Assembly: GCF_036884655.1 (NCBI RefSeq)
Contig: NC_088342.1
Location: forward strand, 38,723,001 to 38,787,000
DNA: 64,000 nucleotides
Direction: 5' to 3'
DNA from: Musa acuminata AAA Group
Lineage: Eukaryota; Streptophyta; Magnoliopsida; Zingiberales; Musaceae
The notes beneath the pieces were generated by a model. The model had not been told where the DNA came from. It worked only from the letters and a program-made list of their open reading frames with translations, and made no database searches. Below, one piece after another: positions 14,130-27,154 of the stretch. Each line of letters starts with the position of its first letter. Position 1 is the stretch's first letter. Made by a program: the position numbers and the translations under genes.

Positions 14130-15000
14130 TCCCTCGAATGTTTTAGGATTTTGAAAAATGATGGACATCGATCATTTGTCTAAGATAGGAATTGACTAAG
14201 CATGCTGATATGACCTGTTAGTTAAAATTCCTTCACGAAATTCATAGGCTTTATATTGATAATGAACTGGACCTTCTCTAGGTTTCCATATATTCCCTAT
14301 TGATGTATCACAAAGCTCAAACTTTTCTAAACTTACACCAAATGTACACTTGGTCGAATTTAGCTGCATCTAAAATTTTTTAATGATGGTTAATGTTTCC
14401 TCAAGGTCAGCTAAGTGTATGTTAATAGTGTGGCTCTTTACCAATATGTCATTCACATAAACCTCTATGTTCCTCCCAACTTATTATTAGAACATTTTAT
14501 TAACTATCGATTGATATATTACTTCTATATTTTTAAATCCGAATGGCATGACCTTGTAGTAATATAAACCTTCTTTAGTGATGAAAGTCATGTGCTCATC
14601 ATCCTTTAGTGCCATTTTAATCTGATTGTACCTAGAGAATTCATCTATAAAGTTAACAGCTCATGTCCGGAGGTGGATCAATAAGCTAGTTAATGTGTCG
14701 AAAGAGAAAAATTATCTTTTGGGTAAACTTGATTGAGATTAGTGCAGTTGATGCACATTCTCCATTATCTATTACTCTTTTTAATGATGACTACATTGGC
14801 AATCAAGAGTGAATCTTCGAGGCTTTTGACAGATAGCTTTGTATTTTGGGTTTATGTTAAGTCGATGCTATGCTACATAAGGGTCTATCCTGGGCATATC
14901 GTTAGCTAACCATACAAACACTTCAGAGTTGAAGTTAATGAGTTCTCTCTTCTTTTCTTGGGTCAAGGTTGACCCTATTTTTGCTATGCAATTTGGCTAT
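14130..15000 (-). pseudogene. Reverse transcriptase remnant of the old Tat-like element
   Basis: Minus-strand text includes TFITKEGLYYYKVMPFGFKN, YQSIVNKMF, then NIEVYVNDILVKSHTINIH, LADLEETLTI and STKCTFGV. The YxDD box is present as YVND, where the second aspartate remains and the first is replaced. Two adjacent stops follow NKMF. The order and wording parallel the younger element (GLKNVGATYQRAVNKMF, then YVDDMIVKS), only more decayed. Confidence 0.85.
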
Positions 15001-15600
15001 TTCGGGTTTAGGGGAATTTCTTCCAATGACTCCATTGCCACCTGGTGTCAAGTCAATGGTGAGGGATCTCACAGATCCATTTGTTGAACAAATAACTTTA
15101 ACTTCTTCGAAAGGGTGACAGATGTTAGGTAGCATCATCCAGATTTCTTAGGGTCACTCTTAATCTCCCCTACTTTTAAACTGGCCAGGAACTTGAGGGT
15201 CATGTAATAGGTTGACACTATACCCCGTGTTCGATTGAGAGTAGTTCACTTGATGATAGAATTATAAGCCGAGGGAATGTTGATGATCAGGAACTTGGTT
15301 TTCACATTTCTGTGCAATTATTAGCCTTGAAGGTTATATAGATATCAATAACTCTATCAAGGTAACTGACTCTCTTGTGAAGCCGATAAGGGTGAAGGAG
15401 ATGGACTGAAGATCATTTGCCAACAAGTCAATTTTCTAAAAGGTATCATAGTATAATACATTTGTAGAGCTTCCTATATTGATCAAAATTCTTTTGACTG
15501 ATACATTTGTGATCCTAAGGGATACCACCAATGCATCATCGTGCTCCAGGGCTAAGTGGTTGGTCTTTTCTTCTTTAAATACAATGGGTTGATCTTCATT
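15000..15600 (-). pseudogene. Protease and linker remnant of the old Tat-like element
   Basis: This lies between gag and reverse transcriptase in element order. Broken minus-strand frames resemble the region after the aspartic protease in Tat elements (VSVTLIEL-like and Y..LKF..P..VGEIKSDPK fragments, then MMLPNICHPFEEVKV). The DTGS active-site motif could not be found. Confidence 0.5.
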
Positions 15601-16399
15601 CGGGTGGAACTTTTTAAATTATGACTCATTTGCATACATCTTTCGAGTAAATGAGCTACTACCCCTAGCCACTGGTCCACCGATGATCACGTCCACTTGT
15701 CTCTTAAGTAGGTCTCAAGGTCTCGATAAGGATTCTTGAATTCTATAAAGGAATTTATTAAGGTGTCCCATTCAAACCAAATCTTTGATTTTCTCCTTCA
15801 AAGCATAGCAATTTTTGATGGTATATTTATGGTCCTAATGAAAGTGATAGTATCTAGTCATAACCCTCCTTATCGGCAAACCTCTCAAGGGTTGAAGTGT
15901 CTTCCAGAGTCCCTTCTCCTGAATCTGCATGAATCCTTCAGTGCGAGAAGTATTGAATAGTCCATCGAGAAGGGGGTCGATCTCCTCTTGGTTTGTCATT
16001 CCTTTAGAGCATAGTAATTTTTTATGTTATGTCCATGGTCCTAATGAAAGTGATTGTATTTGGTCAAATCCCTCCTTATCGACAGAGCTCTCAAGGGTCG
16101 AAGTATCTACAGGAGTCCCTTCTCCCGAATCTATATAAATCATTCCGTATAAGAAATATTGAGTGGCATGAACTCCCATCTAGAAGGGGGTTGATCTCCT
16201 CTTGGTTTATCATTCCTTAGTTTTTTTTGTCAAACTTAGATTTGGAGTTTCTCTTCTTTTATTATCTTCTTAGTTTTTCCTTTTTTTTTGCTAATGATTA
16301 TTGACTTGACAATAATATAGTGGTTGGCTTCTTATAATAATTTTGAAAAAATTGTTGGAGGCTAAGTAATAACTTTATAGAAAACCTAAAGGGTTCGAG

Positions 16400-17000
16400 A
16401 TTATCGATAAATACATTGATGAGGACAAAAGGGGTTGGGTTTGCAACTTGTCAAACTTCATCGTTAAACCTCCTAGTATAACTTTCCAAAGATTCTTTCT
16501 CTTCGTATCGTATAGCTAAGAGAGAAGTAGTGGGTTTCTTAAGGAGCCTATAGCTGATGAAACTAAGCTCAAACTCTCTATCTAATTGTCTGAAGGATGA
16601 GATTAACTCTTAGGCTTAGTCAAAAATATCCAACATCTAAGGGGGTCTATAGTTCTATAAAGAGTCATATGTGAAGTGAATGCTACTATATATTTTGAAG
16701 GGTCAATCTTTCCTTCGTAAACGTCCAACATTAGAAGCCTAAAGTCATGAGGAACTGACTTTTTGTTTATATCTTTCATGAAAATAAATCGAGAAAATAA
16801 ATATATTTTTGATAATTTTCTTGTTTTATTTCTCTATGAATGTTAACCAATTGCTAGTTCATTTTATGCATGTGGTCTCTAATCTCGATCAAAAGCTTGC
16901 TCGATTGATCGACTGACCTCATTCACGAATTCTAGTTTTTGTAATAGGATTGGGTTTAAGCTACTAATGACATAGGTGACTTATAGGGTGCTTGGGTCTA
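16400..17000 (-). pseudogene. Gag remnant of the old Tat-like element
   Basis: Minus-strand reading gives DPSKYIVAFTSHMTLYRTID, then QLDREFELSFISYRLLKKPT, LLAIRYEEKESLESYTRRFN and FIDNLEPFRFS. The same order occurs in the younger element ([67 protein letters not shown]). The match is clear in wording and spacing. Stops and frame changes break it. Confidence 0.8.
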
Positions 17001-17464
17001 CGTTGGATATGACTCGATTATTTGGCTCAAAACGGATATAGGTGATGGGGTAAGGGTAAAAATAAGAGGCACAAATATAGGTAAAATTAGATAAGCTAAT
17101 TGGGTATGTTGAGAAGGTACGAAGCGATGGTTTGGATTATCCCCATTAAAACTTGCATTTGTTGAAGTAGAGCATAAAAGGTTTCTACTGAAATAACTAT
17201 AATTGCGGGAGGAGATTGTTAACTACTTCTAACAGGTATTAGACAGTTTATCAATTAGTCATGCTATTTACATAAATCCAACCTTGACATATGTCAATTG
17301 ATGGTGCATCCATAAGATTATTATTGAATAGCAAACGTTATTGGTATCTAAAATGATGAATGATGACATATCAACTATATGTGATGCTAACGTGTTAGCT
17401 AAATCATATCGACTATAATATATCTCTAGTTTATACCAACTCGACCTCACTCCATTAGGCAGCA

Positions 17465-17482
17465 CCCTTCTCTCAACACCAA
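17465..17482 (-). other. Possible decayed primer-binding site of the old element
   Basis: Minus-strand TTGGTGTTGAGAGAAGGG resembles the site after the 5' LTR of the younger element, TTGGCGCTAGAAGGAGGG (25980-25997). It sits upstream of gag as expected. If right, the old 5' LTR starts just above 17483. Confidence 0.35.
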
Positions 17483-18571
17483 GATCCAACATGCAAAAAT
17501 ATTACAATACAAAAGTGAAAATATTGTAGAACCATGTTGGGAAAAATTGTCTGACCAACTTTGGTCTAGTCCATCTGCTTGACCAAGTTAGATCGGGCCA
17601 ATTTTGACCAACAAACTTTGGTGGGATTAATTTTGACTGACCAACCAGGTTTTGGTCTTCCTGATGCGTGAAGTGAGTTGCAACCATCACACGCCAAATA
17701 CACGTAAGCTTTCTAGAGCTCATGTCATCCGATGCATCGGACTTGGAGAAAAATACACTCGAAGTGCAACAACGCAACCTAATACATACGTATACATATA
17801 CATATGAGGTGTCCGACACATCTTAAAATATCTCATTTATATGTAAATATTTAAAATACTTGATGCAATCAAGTGTCTCCTTTGGGCATGATACATCCAT
17901 TCAAGATTAAAAAAAAAAAAAAAAAAATCTGTAGTATATAATGGACTGAACATCTCTTTTATTTGTGATGCATTCGGTCAAGATGAGTTGACCGAATGAT
18001 GAGTGTATCTAAAATGCTTGATGAGATCAAAGTGTCTCTTTTGTTTAGATACGATGAGTTCACCCACAACTTGAAAAGCAAATAAAACTCTACTTAATTT
18101 TTTTTCAATACATAAAACAATGATCTAAGTTCTAAACAAACATTATGCTATGAGATGGGCGAAAACCTTATCTAGGAGCATAATAAAAGATAAATTGTAT
18201 TATCATTATTTTCGATCAATCAAAACTTGACACATAAGTTAATGTCTATCAAAAATGTGCATCTAGGGAAAATATTTCTATATTATATAAAGTGATTTTT
18301 TTTCATTGTGAAGTTTGTAAATAATAATTATAGGCTTATGATGCCTGAAACGACACTAACTTAAGTTTTACCGAACAATCCAAATAAGGTAAGAAACATA
18401 TAATATAAATATTTTTTTACTTTTGAAAAAGAATTCTCTTTAAGTTTTAGATACTCAATAATCTTTTTTTTTTGTCAAATATAAGAATAATAATAAAATC
18501 ATTAATTCTAATTATTTACGATTGGCTACATAGATATTATGTCGTTCTTGGGATCAACAAAAAATTATCAA

Positions 18572-18609
<38 letters not shown>

Positions 18610-19020
18610 TCATAAATTTTAATTATTTATGATTAGCTATATAGATATTATGTCGCTCTTGGGATCAACAAAAATATATATATTTAATTAAAATTAAAAT
18701 ACTTAATCTTTTTCATAGTTTTTATTAAAAAATTTAATCATTTCTCATTCCATAAATATTAGTCATTTCATCTTCTCATTCCATTAACATTACTTATTTC
18801 ACCTTCTCGTTAGACCGTCTCTTCTCATTTAATATTAGTCATTCCACCTTCTCTTTTTACTATTACATTATCTATAAAACATATGTCCGTATCATTTTAA
18901 ATAAATTTTTTATTTTTTTATTATACCTATCGAAATAATTTTTTAATCAAATAATATACTAAAAAAATTAGATTAAATAAATTTTATCAAATCAAATTTA
19001 CTATATTTCCATGTACATAC
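17483..19020. other. AT-rich intergenic DNA, no gene recognised
   Basis: A minus-strand frame at 17502-17819 has no recognisable domain. A phrase 'aaatacttgatgcaatcaagtgtctc' near 17850 recurs as 'aaatgcttgatgagatcaaagtgtctc' near 18011, so the start of this block is repetitive. A 17-A tract lies near 17910. Base composition changes sharply to GC-rich at about 19020. Confidence 0.5.
18474..18675. repeat. Tandem duplication of about 95 bp with an (AAT)n tract
   Basis: Copy 1 (about 18475-18563) and copy 2 (about 18567-18675) both run from 'tcaaatata' through 'gatattatgtcg' to 'cttgggatcaacaaaaa'. Copy 2 has expanded an AAT run (about 18577-18607). Few differences separate the copies, so the duplication is fairly recent. 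Confidence 0.85.
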
Positions 19021-19580
19021 ACGTTCCTTTTCGGTGCTCACGTGGGCCCGTCCGGCGGACCACTGGGAAAGAGACTTCTCGTGCTCGGTGGCTCCGCGGC
19101 CGTCTTCTAGAAATTTGAATCCGCGTCTTCTGCTGCCGCTGACAAACCGTGCGGACTAGGCAACCAGCGCGTTTTGACTCAAATCGGAAACGATGCAGGG
19201 TGAACCACCCACGAGAAATGACACGGTTGACGTGTTCTCGTCACAAGACCGCAAGCGACGGGACCCATGTCGCCTGTGAGAGGCAGACGTCACCCCCGAT
19301 ACCTTGCACGGGAACGGCGATCGTGTTCGCTTTCCTCGCGCGTTTGAGCGAGCTACCAAAAGGCCGCGGCTGGTCGTCGCCTTGTGGGAGGAGCTTCCTC
19401 TGCATCGAATCCTTTACTCTTGTTGGCACCCTTTGCCCCAGAACAAACACCGAGACAACCCCAGAACGAGCCGCTCCTTTTCTCTCCCTGTCCCTCCGTC
19501 TTCTCCTTCCCCCTTTACTCTCGACGTCTCATCTGCTCGAGGTCTCAACCCCCCTTCCCTACCTTAAGAGTCCTCACAAG
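19021..19580 (+). promoter_or_regulatory. Promoter and non-coding first exon of the VTT-family gene
   Basis: GC content rises abruptly here. A pyrimidine-rich leader (about 19440-19560) leads to a good splice donor, CTCACAAG/GTAAGA, at 19580/19581. A matching acceptor, 'gtctaacag', ends at 21644, 22 bases upstream of the ATG at 21667. This implies a leader intron of about 2.06 kb, a layout common in plant genes where such introns can raise expression. The transcription start was not located. A 188-codon frame across this region (19149-19715) reads into the intron and is judged spurious. Confidence 0.6.
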
Positions 19581-21666
19581 GTAAGAGATTTTTCATTCTT
19601 TTTCTTCCTCTTCTTTTTGCCTCGGAATTCCTCCATGTTTCCATCAAGAATTTACTCTTTTCGCTGTGTCTGTCTTCTTGATGTGATTGTACGAGTTGCA
19701 TCGTTTTCTTCTTGATGTGACCTAAACATGGAAGCTTTAGTTGCAAGCACCAAAATTCGTTCCGATCCAGCAAAATACTTGATTTTTCCTTCGCTTAATC
19801 TGGATTAAAGGAGCTGCCTTTGTGAAAACCGATCGAAGAGGCAAAGAATGACGCCCATATCTCTGTTCTGTGTCCTTCAGTCATAATACTATGGCATGGA
19901 TTCCTGGGCGGTCCGGTCCCAAGTTGTTGGTTGCATGACGAGCTAATTTCCGATACCGGAAGTTGCTAGTTACCCTGATATCTCAACATAGAGTCTTTGG
20001 TCGGAGAGAATTAAAGCGTCGTATCAGCAACTCTGGTCGGAGTTAGATAGGAATGTGTACCGATGCATCTGAAAAGCAATCAGGCACAAGTCGTCGAGTA
20101 ACATGGAATTTCTTTTCCTTTTCTGTATATGGTCATTAGACATTGAAGCTCTCAAGACAGATTTCTGACAGCAACACAGATATCGTACCCATGTGGACTC
20201 TTAATCTATAGGCCTAAGCGCTCTTGCTATTGACAACATCGAGTGAAGCCAAAGTTCAGAAATTTAAGTTTGTAGCTTTTAGATTTGTTGAACTTATTTA
20301 TGGAGTGATGTCGGAGGATTGCAGACTCCCAGTATTGGGTTAGAGGTGCATACTGATTACGAGGCAATAGATTCCGTTGGATATCCAACATTCACTGCAT
20401 GTCACACGCTTATGAGTTTTGATCCTAGTTGGCACAGTTTAGTGCATAAAAGATTATGCAGGAATAAAATTGGAACCCTTTAACTTCTTGCAGTTTAGAA
20501 GTAAAAACATCTATATATCGTGAGATGACCTAGGCAGTGATCCTTTGCATGCAAGTTGGAACATAATCGTGGATATGATCTAGACTAGAAAAAGTAGTCA
20601 TTTTCTGTTTGGTGGAAGATTTCAAGTTGGATAAAATGTTGGGAACTTTGGAGAAAAGTTAAAACACAAGACAAAATAAAGAAGAGCATGACCTGGAACA
20701 ATGGTGGATTTTGTATGAGGTTAACTAGAGTGATACAGCAAGTGAAGAAGAGTACGGAAGCATGGAAAATCTGCCAGTTTTAAATCACGGTATTACTGAT
20801 ACTAACCTGACAAATTGATTTGTCAAAATATCTGATCTTTCTATCCTGAGATTGCTTTTAGATATGTGTAGACTAATTGTACACCAATCAAAAGCTGACT
20901 AATGAACATTTTAAATGAAAAGTCCTTTATAATGCCTTCTTAAGATGGATAGCTTGTAGATTTATCTAGTGTAACATGCTTAAGCTATTGATTATTCTTT
21001 TGATCCCATTTGCGAAGCGATACAAAGCTCGAGCTAGAAGTTATCATCTTCTCAAAGATCAAATCAGATAACACTAAGTTTGCAGAACAGTGGGATTCTT
21101 TCTTGGCATATGATCATTTCTCCATGAACATACTCAAATTCTTCATTCTATAGCTCGTGGCCTTCTGTCTAGTAACTAGCATTCTTCATGCCTATTGCCA
21201 ATTTGATTTTTGGTGGTTGTTCATGTCCCTGTTTCCTTGGCCCTTTAGTTTTGCTAGAATTAACTTTTGGCATAATGGGACAACACATGTGGGCTAAAAT
21301 TAACCTGCCGTAATCTTATTTTAACTAGCTGAGATCTAATTGCATTGTGTGACCATACAAACATATATATCTGTGTATTGTTTAGTGAAGCTCCCTAAAA
21401 TAATAAAAGCATATTTCCTGCACTGGCGCAAAGGTCAATACATATGTAAAAATATGTGAAAAGTACCCACACTTGTAAATATGTGGCCCATATATTTGTC
21501 ATTGTAGTTGTGTAATCTGTATCCAAGTCATTCTTTGAATGATCTTGTGTGTGTCTCAATTAATTTAGGTCAATACTGGTTTTGATTTTGATTTTTTTTG
21601 TTTTCCATTGGCCTTTATTCTAATGCTTGTCCCTTGTCTAACAGGTTGTGTGGAATTTCACAAAAG

Positions 21667-24279
21667 ATGTCAAGTGCATCTGAGATGTCAGTAAAGAACA
21701 TTGAGACCTCTGAGCTACGAACAATGGAAGATGAGTATGCAAGATTAATGTTGCCAAGTGAGACAAGAATGGCCAATTTTGATTCTCAACAGGCAGTTGA
21801 GAAAGCTAAATCAAATTCCTGCATCTGGTGGATGAAATTTTTTTTTTGCTGCTTTCTTCTACTGCTACTTATTTTCGTCTTTGTCAAATGGGGAATCCCG
21901 TTTGCTTTTGAGAAGGTACCATTTGCCTTCTTCAATTATATTCAGTTAGAATACTCTGTTCTGCTATATGTTCTAGTCTAGCTATTCCGTTCTTGCCAAT
22001 AGTTATGGTTAGATATTTTTTTAGGTTACATATGTCACGATTTTTCAGCAGGAAATGTTACACAATCTGCAATGAGAGATACACATTTATCAGCGAGAAT
22101 AGTTGTGCCACTCAGGCATGTCTCAGCAAGAATCAAAGGTGCCATTGGCAAAAAGGTATTGGCATACATCATGCCAGGTGCCAACGTATGGGTAGGACAA
22201 CATTCCAGGTGTATCAATATCTTTTGCATCATGTCCAAAAGATATTGATACACGCCTGTGCCATGATATGACAATCCTTGCACATGAATGTATCCCAACC
22301 TTAGACTAGGTCTTGAAAAGTTTATTCCAAACATGCTTGGTATGTCTTTATTTCTTAATGTATTATTTTATCTTCCATATCTGAACTATTAAATTGATTG
22401 GTTCCACATGTTTTATTTACAAATTGGTTGGTTGTTGACCCTCCATGCTGAAACCTATGAGTTGTGCTGCATCATATGTCATATTCTTGCACTAAAATAT
22501 GTTTATTGCTTGAACTGCCTTACTTTTGCTAATTTACAACCCAAAAAATATCATCACATGAGCTTGCCTACAAATAAGAGTACCCAAAAATTGCCATTTG
22601 GAGGTGCATAGAGCTTTGTATACCATCCCATCATAGCTCTCTGATGTGAGATTATTGAGGAAGATAATCTCTTCCGCACAGATTCGTAACTTGTTAGAGC
22701 CAAACGGTGTTAACTCTACCTCATAATATATTCTTGCATCGTTGCATTGGTAGTCTTTTCCCACTGGACCTACTAATTCATGCATTTAGATTCTTAGGTT
22801 AGATCTAAAACTCTTATTATCTCAACTCATGTACAAAACTACATGAGTTTTGCCTCTAAAAAGAATTCAGAGGTTACTATTATGGGGATGAGCTTTGACT
22901 TACGTATGACCTTATGTCATCCAATGTGATATATTGCATTATGTACATGGCTTCGGTTTCTTAGAAGCTGGAAAATATATTTATACTGATCATTCATTTT
23001 GACATGTTAATGATTCCATTGAATTACTCTGTAGGTTCTCCTTCCAATTATGGAGTGGGAAGCAACTGCTTTTGGTCGGCCTGTTCTTGCTCTGGTACTC
23101 GTTGCATCCTTGGCTTTGTTCCCAGTTGTTTTACTTCCTTCTGGACCATCGATGTGGCTGGCAGGAATGATTTTTGGGTATGGTCTTGGATTTGTTATAA
23201 TCATGGTAGGAACTACCATAGGCATGTTGTTGCCTTATTTTATTGGCTTGCTATTTCGTGAGCGGATACATGTAAGACCTCTCGATTCCTTATGTCCGCT
23301 TTATTCACGGAGATCAACCCTCACTGAACCTCAATTTTTCTGTGTTTTCTCTTTTCTGTTTTTTTTTATGATCAATGTTCACAGGGATGGTTGAATAGAT
23401 GGCCTCAGCAGACTGCTATACTTAGGCTGGCTGCGGAGGGAAGCTGGTTTCATCAATTTCGGGTCGTTGCACTCTTTAGGATTTCACCATTTCCATACAC
23501 AATCTTCAACTATGCAGTAGTGGTGACAAGTATAAAATTTGGACCTTATATTAGCGGTTCGATCGCTGGAATGATACCTGAAGCTTTCATCTACATCTAT
23601 AGGTTAGTAATCTACCCATTTCTAAATATATAACTATGTTGCTGAATCAACAATTAGGAGCCATGACCAATCATTATGATGCCTCTAAATATATAACTAT
23701 GTTGCTGAATTAACATACAAATAGGAATCATGCCAAATCTTTATGATGTATAAGAGAAAATAATTTCAGTCCACTTTTTTATGTTTTAAAACTCAAATGT
23801 GTTTTGCGTTTTGCATTGAAAAGGTAAAGGATCTGATGCCCAATACTTACCCTTGGTCAGCCCTAGCTGATTTGTACGACAGTCCATCTCGATGTTGTGT
23901 TTTTTTCTTTTACCTGGAAATCTTCTTTTATCCTTCCAAGAAGATCCATGACCTCTTGGAAGATATATTATGATTTCTAAACCTTCTTTTTCTGCTTATA
24001 TTTTGGTGCAGTGGGCGATTAATACGGACTTTGGCAGATGTGAAATACAGAAAGTATACCATGACACCAGTGGAGATTATTTACAACATTGTATCGTTCG
24101 TTGTCGCCATCGCTATTACAATTGCCTTTACAGTTTATGCGAGACGAGCTTTGAGTGATCTTAGAAAGGCAGAAAGCAACAGCAGTGGGGGCATCAACCG
24201 GAATGGCAGTTCGGTTGAACTTGCAAAGCTCCCACAAGAAAGATCAATAGTACATTCTTGGCGGATCAATGATGTATAA
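21667..24279 (+). CDS. VTT-domain (TVP38/TMEM64, SNARE-associated Golgi) membrane protein
   Basis: Four coding exons, 21667-21915, 23035-23271, 23385-23602 and 24012-24279, join in phase with GT-AG borders to give 323 residues. The N-terminus is soluble and acidic, then a membrane segment follows at about residues 53-74 ([20 protein letters not shown]). Exons 2-3 carry the VTT core: [33 protein letters not shown], then [20 protein letters not shown] and [21 protein letters not shown] last membrane helix (about 270-292) precedes a basic, serine-rich tail. Family members sit in Golgi/ER membranes; related proteins act as lipid scramblases or in vesicle traffic, but the function of this copy is not known. 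The start at 21667 is the first in-frame ATG after the leader-intron acceptor. Confidence 0.9.
22209..22253. repeat. Perfect 17-bp inverted repeat in intron 1
   Basis: GTGTATCAATATCTTTT (22209-22225) is followed after 11 bases by its exact reverse complement (22237-22253). With small bulges the pairing may extend outward into 'ccagg' and 'cctg'. It lies in the coding-region intron 21916-23034 of the VTT gene and looks like the tip of a small non-autonomous transposon or a foldback. Confidence 0.85.
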
Positions 24280-25443
24280 TATATGAAAGAATACAAACAC
24301 AATCTCTAACCTGATCCTTTGACAAACAAGATGACACCCTTCAACAGTGGAGTTGTAAAAGAAGAAAGTTACACAGTCTCCTTAATATTTTTTCCTTTAT
24401 TTTCAGCTTCTGTACATATGTATTTTTTTTTATTTTTCCTTGTTGGAAAGGGATTACATTAGTTACATGTGTTGCTTCTTAATTGAGCAAAAACACTCTT
24501 AGTTTAGTCCCATTTTAGATGTGGAAAAAGACTTGACTTGCTTTATAATAACTTGATGAATGTATTATATTATCTCTAATTTAGCCTTTTTAAGTATTAT
24601 GGATCGGTCATTAACAATTTTACACATCCTCTGGCAATGATCTAACTATTGTTGGTTGATGTGATGTGATGTGATGTGATGACTAATAAGGGTTAACATA
24701 TATGAGATTGATCATGAGTTCAATCCAAAAAGGTTAAACTTATTATCTATCAAGCCAATATATGTCACCTATTTTTTAAAAATAGGTAGTAAGTAATATG
24801 AGACTATCAATTAGTCCTCCTCCAATTTTCATCTAAAACGTATTATCTTATATAGATATCTACACAAGAAAAAGTGGGAAAAACTTTAATACCCCAATTT
24901 AATCCTATTTTAAAATTAGAAAATTTTTTGAACAAACTCATAGGGACTGTATAGATATACTTCAATTAATATTAGAACGAGATGTAATTTTAATATGAGA
25001 TATGGTGAGAGACTTGAGTAGAAAAAAAATATAGTAAACTCATCCATCTCAAAGTCTTATTAGTAACTTATCCAAATTTATAACAGGATAGGCATAAAAA
25101 TCCATATTAGACTAACTCAATTTTGGTAAGCGAAATATCTCTTTAATACATCCCCTTATTCTTTTCTATATAATAGGAGTGGATGCTAAGTACATAAACG
25201 AATCATTCATCGAATCTTCCTTGATGTTGGAAATATGCCTTAAAAATCTATAACGTTGAGTTTGGAAACAAAATTAGGTTCTCAATACTTAAAGAGCATG
25301 TCTTTTTTTAATTAAAAAATAGATTAAAGGTAAGCAATCACACAAGGAATTCTGTGAATTAAATATTGGATCACCATCTTCCTAAGAATCCCAACCTAAG
25401 CCTCAATAAGCACATCTCCTCTTTTTTTTATTAATATAAGTGA
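24280..25443. other. 3' UTR and AT-rich intergenic DNA
   Basis: The first few hundred bases are the 3' UTR of the VTT gene. A short TGATG pentamer array lies at about 24658-24682. No gene is seen before the gypsy LTR begins at 25444. Confidence 0.6.
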
Positions 25444-25974
25444 TGAGGATGATAATTACAATAAGACTCGCGTGACATCGGCTAACACCCCACGTCTCTG
25501 TCGGGCTGACAGCGCCTAGCCAACACGGGCCAGAACGCCAACCGAGGCCCATTAACGACCGATCAGGCTCGATTCCTCACGCCACGCCAACAGCAATGTC
25601 AGACATCATCAGAAGGTACGATCCTGCCCCCTGCGAGCAGGCACGTCAGGTGACACAAAACTCCCCTATAAATATCCTTACGTTTTGAGCACTGGGGGAG
25701 GGGAAAAACGACGGACTAACTTAATCATCAGAGGGGTCGGGTCGAGCATCTCGACCCGACCTGTGTGTAGGGACGAAGACAAGGCGACCCTCTCCAAACG
25801 CATTGGCGAGGAGCCCCCTCCAGTAGGAAACGTCGACCCACTTCCACGACCGAACCGACCCGAGCCGACAACCTCCGCAGTCCCGAGGAACCCCCCCCTG
25901 AGAGATCCCTCGTCATCCGGACCCGAACCGAGCCGCGTCGACCCCGAGGCCACGGCTTAAAGTTGTTTACACCA
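25444..25974 (+). repeat. 5' LTR of the younger Tat-like element
   Basis: Starts TGAGGATGATAATTAC and ends near '...tttacacca'. It aligns almost end to end with 34523-35030, apart from indels (left-only 'acgggccag'-type text near 25525 and about 14 extra bases near 25895) and a diverged last 35 bases. It contains a TATA box CTATAAATA at 25666-25674. Confidence 0.92.
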
Positions 25975-25977
25975 ATA

Positions 25978-25997
25978 TTTTGGCGCTAGAAGGAGGG
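25978..25997 (+). other. Primer-binding site region
   Basis: TTTTGGCGCTAGAAGGAGGG lies three bases after the LTR end, the place where tRNA-primed minus-strand synthesis starts. The matching tRNA was not assigned. Confidence 0.65.
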
Positions 25998-26002
25998 TTC
26001 CC

Positions 26003-27154
26003 ATGTCGAGGGATCGCCAGACCGACTCGATCGAACTCGCAGTCGAGGGGTCTCACCCAATCGGGGCTCCGAGGGAACATTCCCCGCGGACGGGTCTCCG
26101 TAACGAACACCCCGCCACAACTTCAGAGTGCTATTGGCGGATCTTCAACGACCGGGGTTTGTTGCCGCCCGACGCCCCCTCCGCCGAGCCGTCGCCCGTC
26201 TCGTCTGAGGCCTTTCTCGACCTCACCCATCAGGTCCAAGTTCTGACCGGTATGATGCGGTCCATCATTCCACTCGTCTCACGAACGCTGCACCCGCCGG
26301 CCGCCGAACCGGTGCGACAGCAGGAGCCGCCCGTTCAGGCTCATGCGCAACCCCTAGAGCTTCCCGCTTCGCCTCGGGTCCAGGTGTCCCCACTCGGGGA
26401 TCAAGCGACGGCGGACCGGAGCGACCATGCGCAACCCGAGGCCCTTCCGTTGGCCTCGACGGACTCCCTACGAGCCCAGTTGCTCCTCATCAATCAACGG
26501 CTTGACGAGGTGCAGAAGGAGGTCCGCAGGTCAAGAGGAGAGCTCGGGGAGGACGTACATCAGGGATCCCCATTCGTCCCTGAAATACGGGATCAGACAG
26601 TCCCACAGAACTTTCATCTCCCCTCTCTGGACACATACGATGGCTCCACCGACCCAGCGGACCATGTCGCCGCCTTCCACACCCAAATGGCACTGTATGG
26701 AACCTCTGACGCTCTGATGTGTAGGGCGTTCCCCACAACTCTGAGAGGACTAGCCAGCGCGTGGTACAGCGGCCTGAGGACCGGGACGGTCACCTCATTC
26801 GACCAGCTCGCCAGAGACTTCGAGCTCAAGTTCTTGGCCAGCACTCGGTCGAAACCATCCGTTGCCTTGCTTCTCGGACTACACCAGAGGAAGGATGAGT
26901 CCCTCTCCCACTTTGTGAACCGTTTTGCAACGCGGATCTGAGGATTATCTGATGCTCACCCCTCTCTGTTGATGCAGGCGTTCATGGCGGGACTGCGACC
27001 TTCCCGATTCTTCTGGTCCCTCGTTGAGAGACCCCCCACCGCGCTACCTGAGATGCTTCAGCGGGTGAACCAGTTCGTCGCGGCTGAGGCTTGGATGGCT
27101 GGAAAGAAAGAAGAGCGCACGAGGGTCAGACCAGAGTCGGCTCCCAGGCAGTAA
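26003..27154 (+). pseudogene. Gag of the younger Tat-like element, two stops
   Basis: A 312-codon frame from the ATG at 26003 holds a proline-rich N-terminal part, then the retrotransposon gag domain: FHLPSLDTYDGSTDPADHVA, ALYGTSDALMCRAFPTTL, LASAWYSGL, LHQRKDESLSHFVNRFA. A TGA at 26939-26941 cuts it. The same frame resumes without shift ([20 protein letters not shown]) and meets a TAA at 27152-27154. In an intact relative this would be the capsid part of one continuous polyprotein. Confidence 0.9.

Noticed and set aside
19149..19715. 188-codon frame upstream of the VTT gene
   Set aside because: It spans promoter and leader, crosses a strong splice donor into the intron, and has arginine/serine-rich composition without domains.
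25685..25960. Open frames inside the 5' LTR
   Set aside because: They lie within LTR sequence repeated at the 3' end where the frame is broken, and show no domain.
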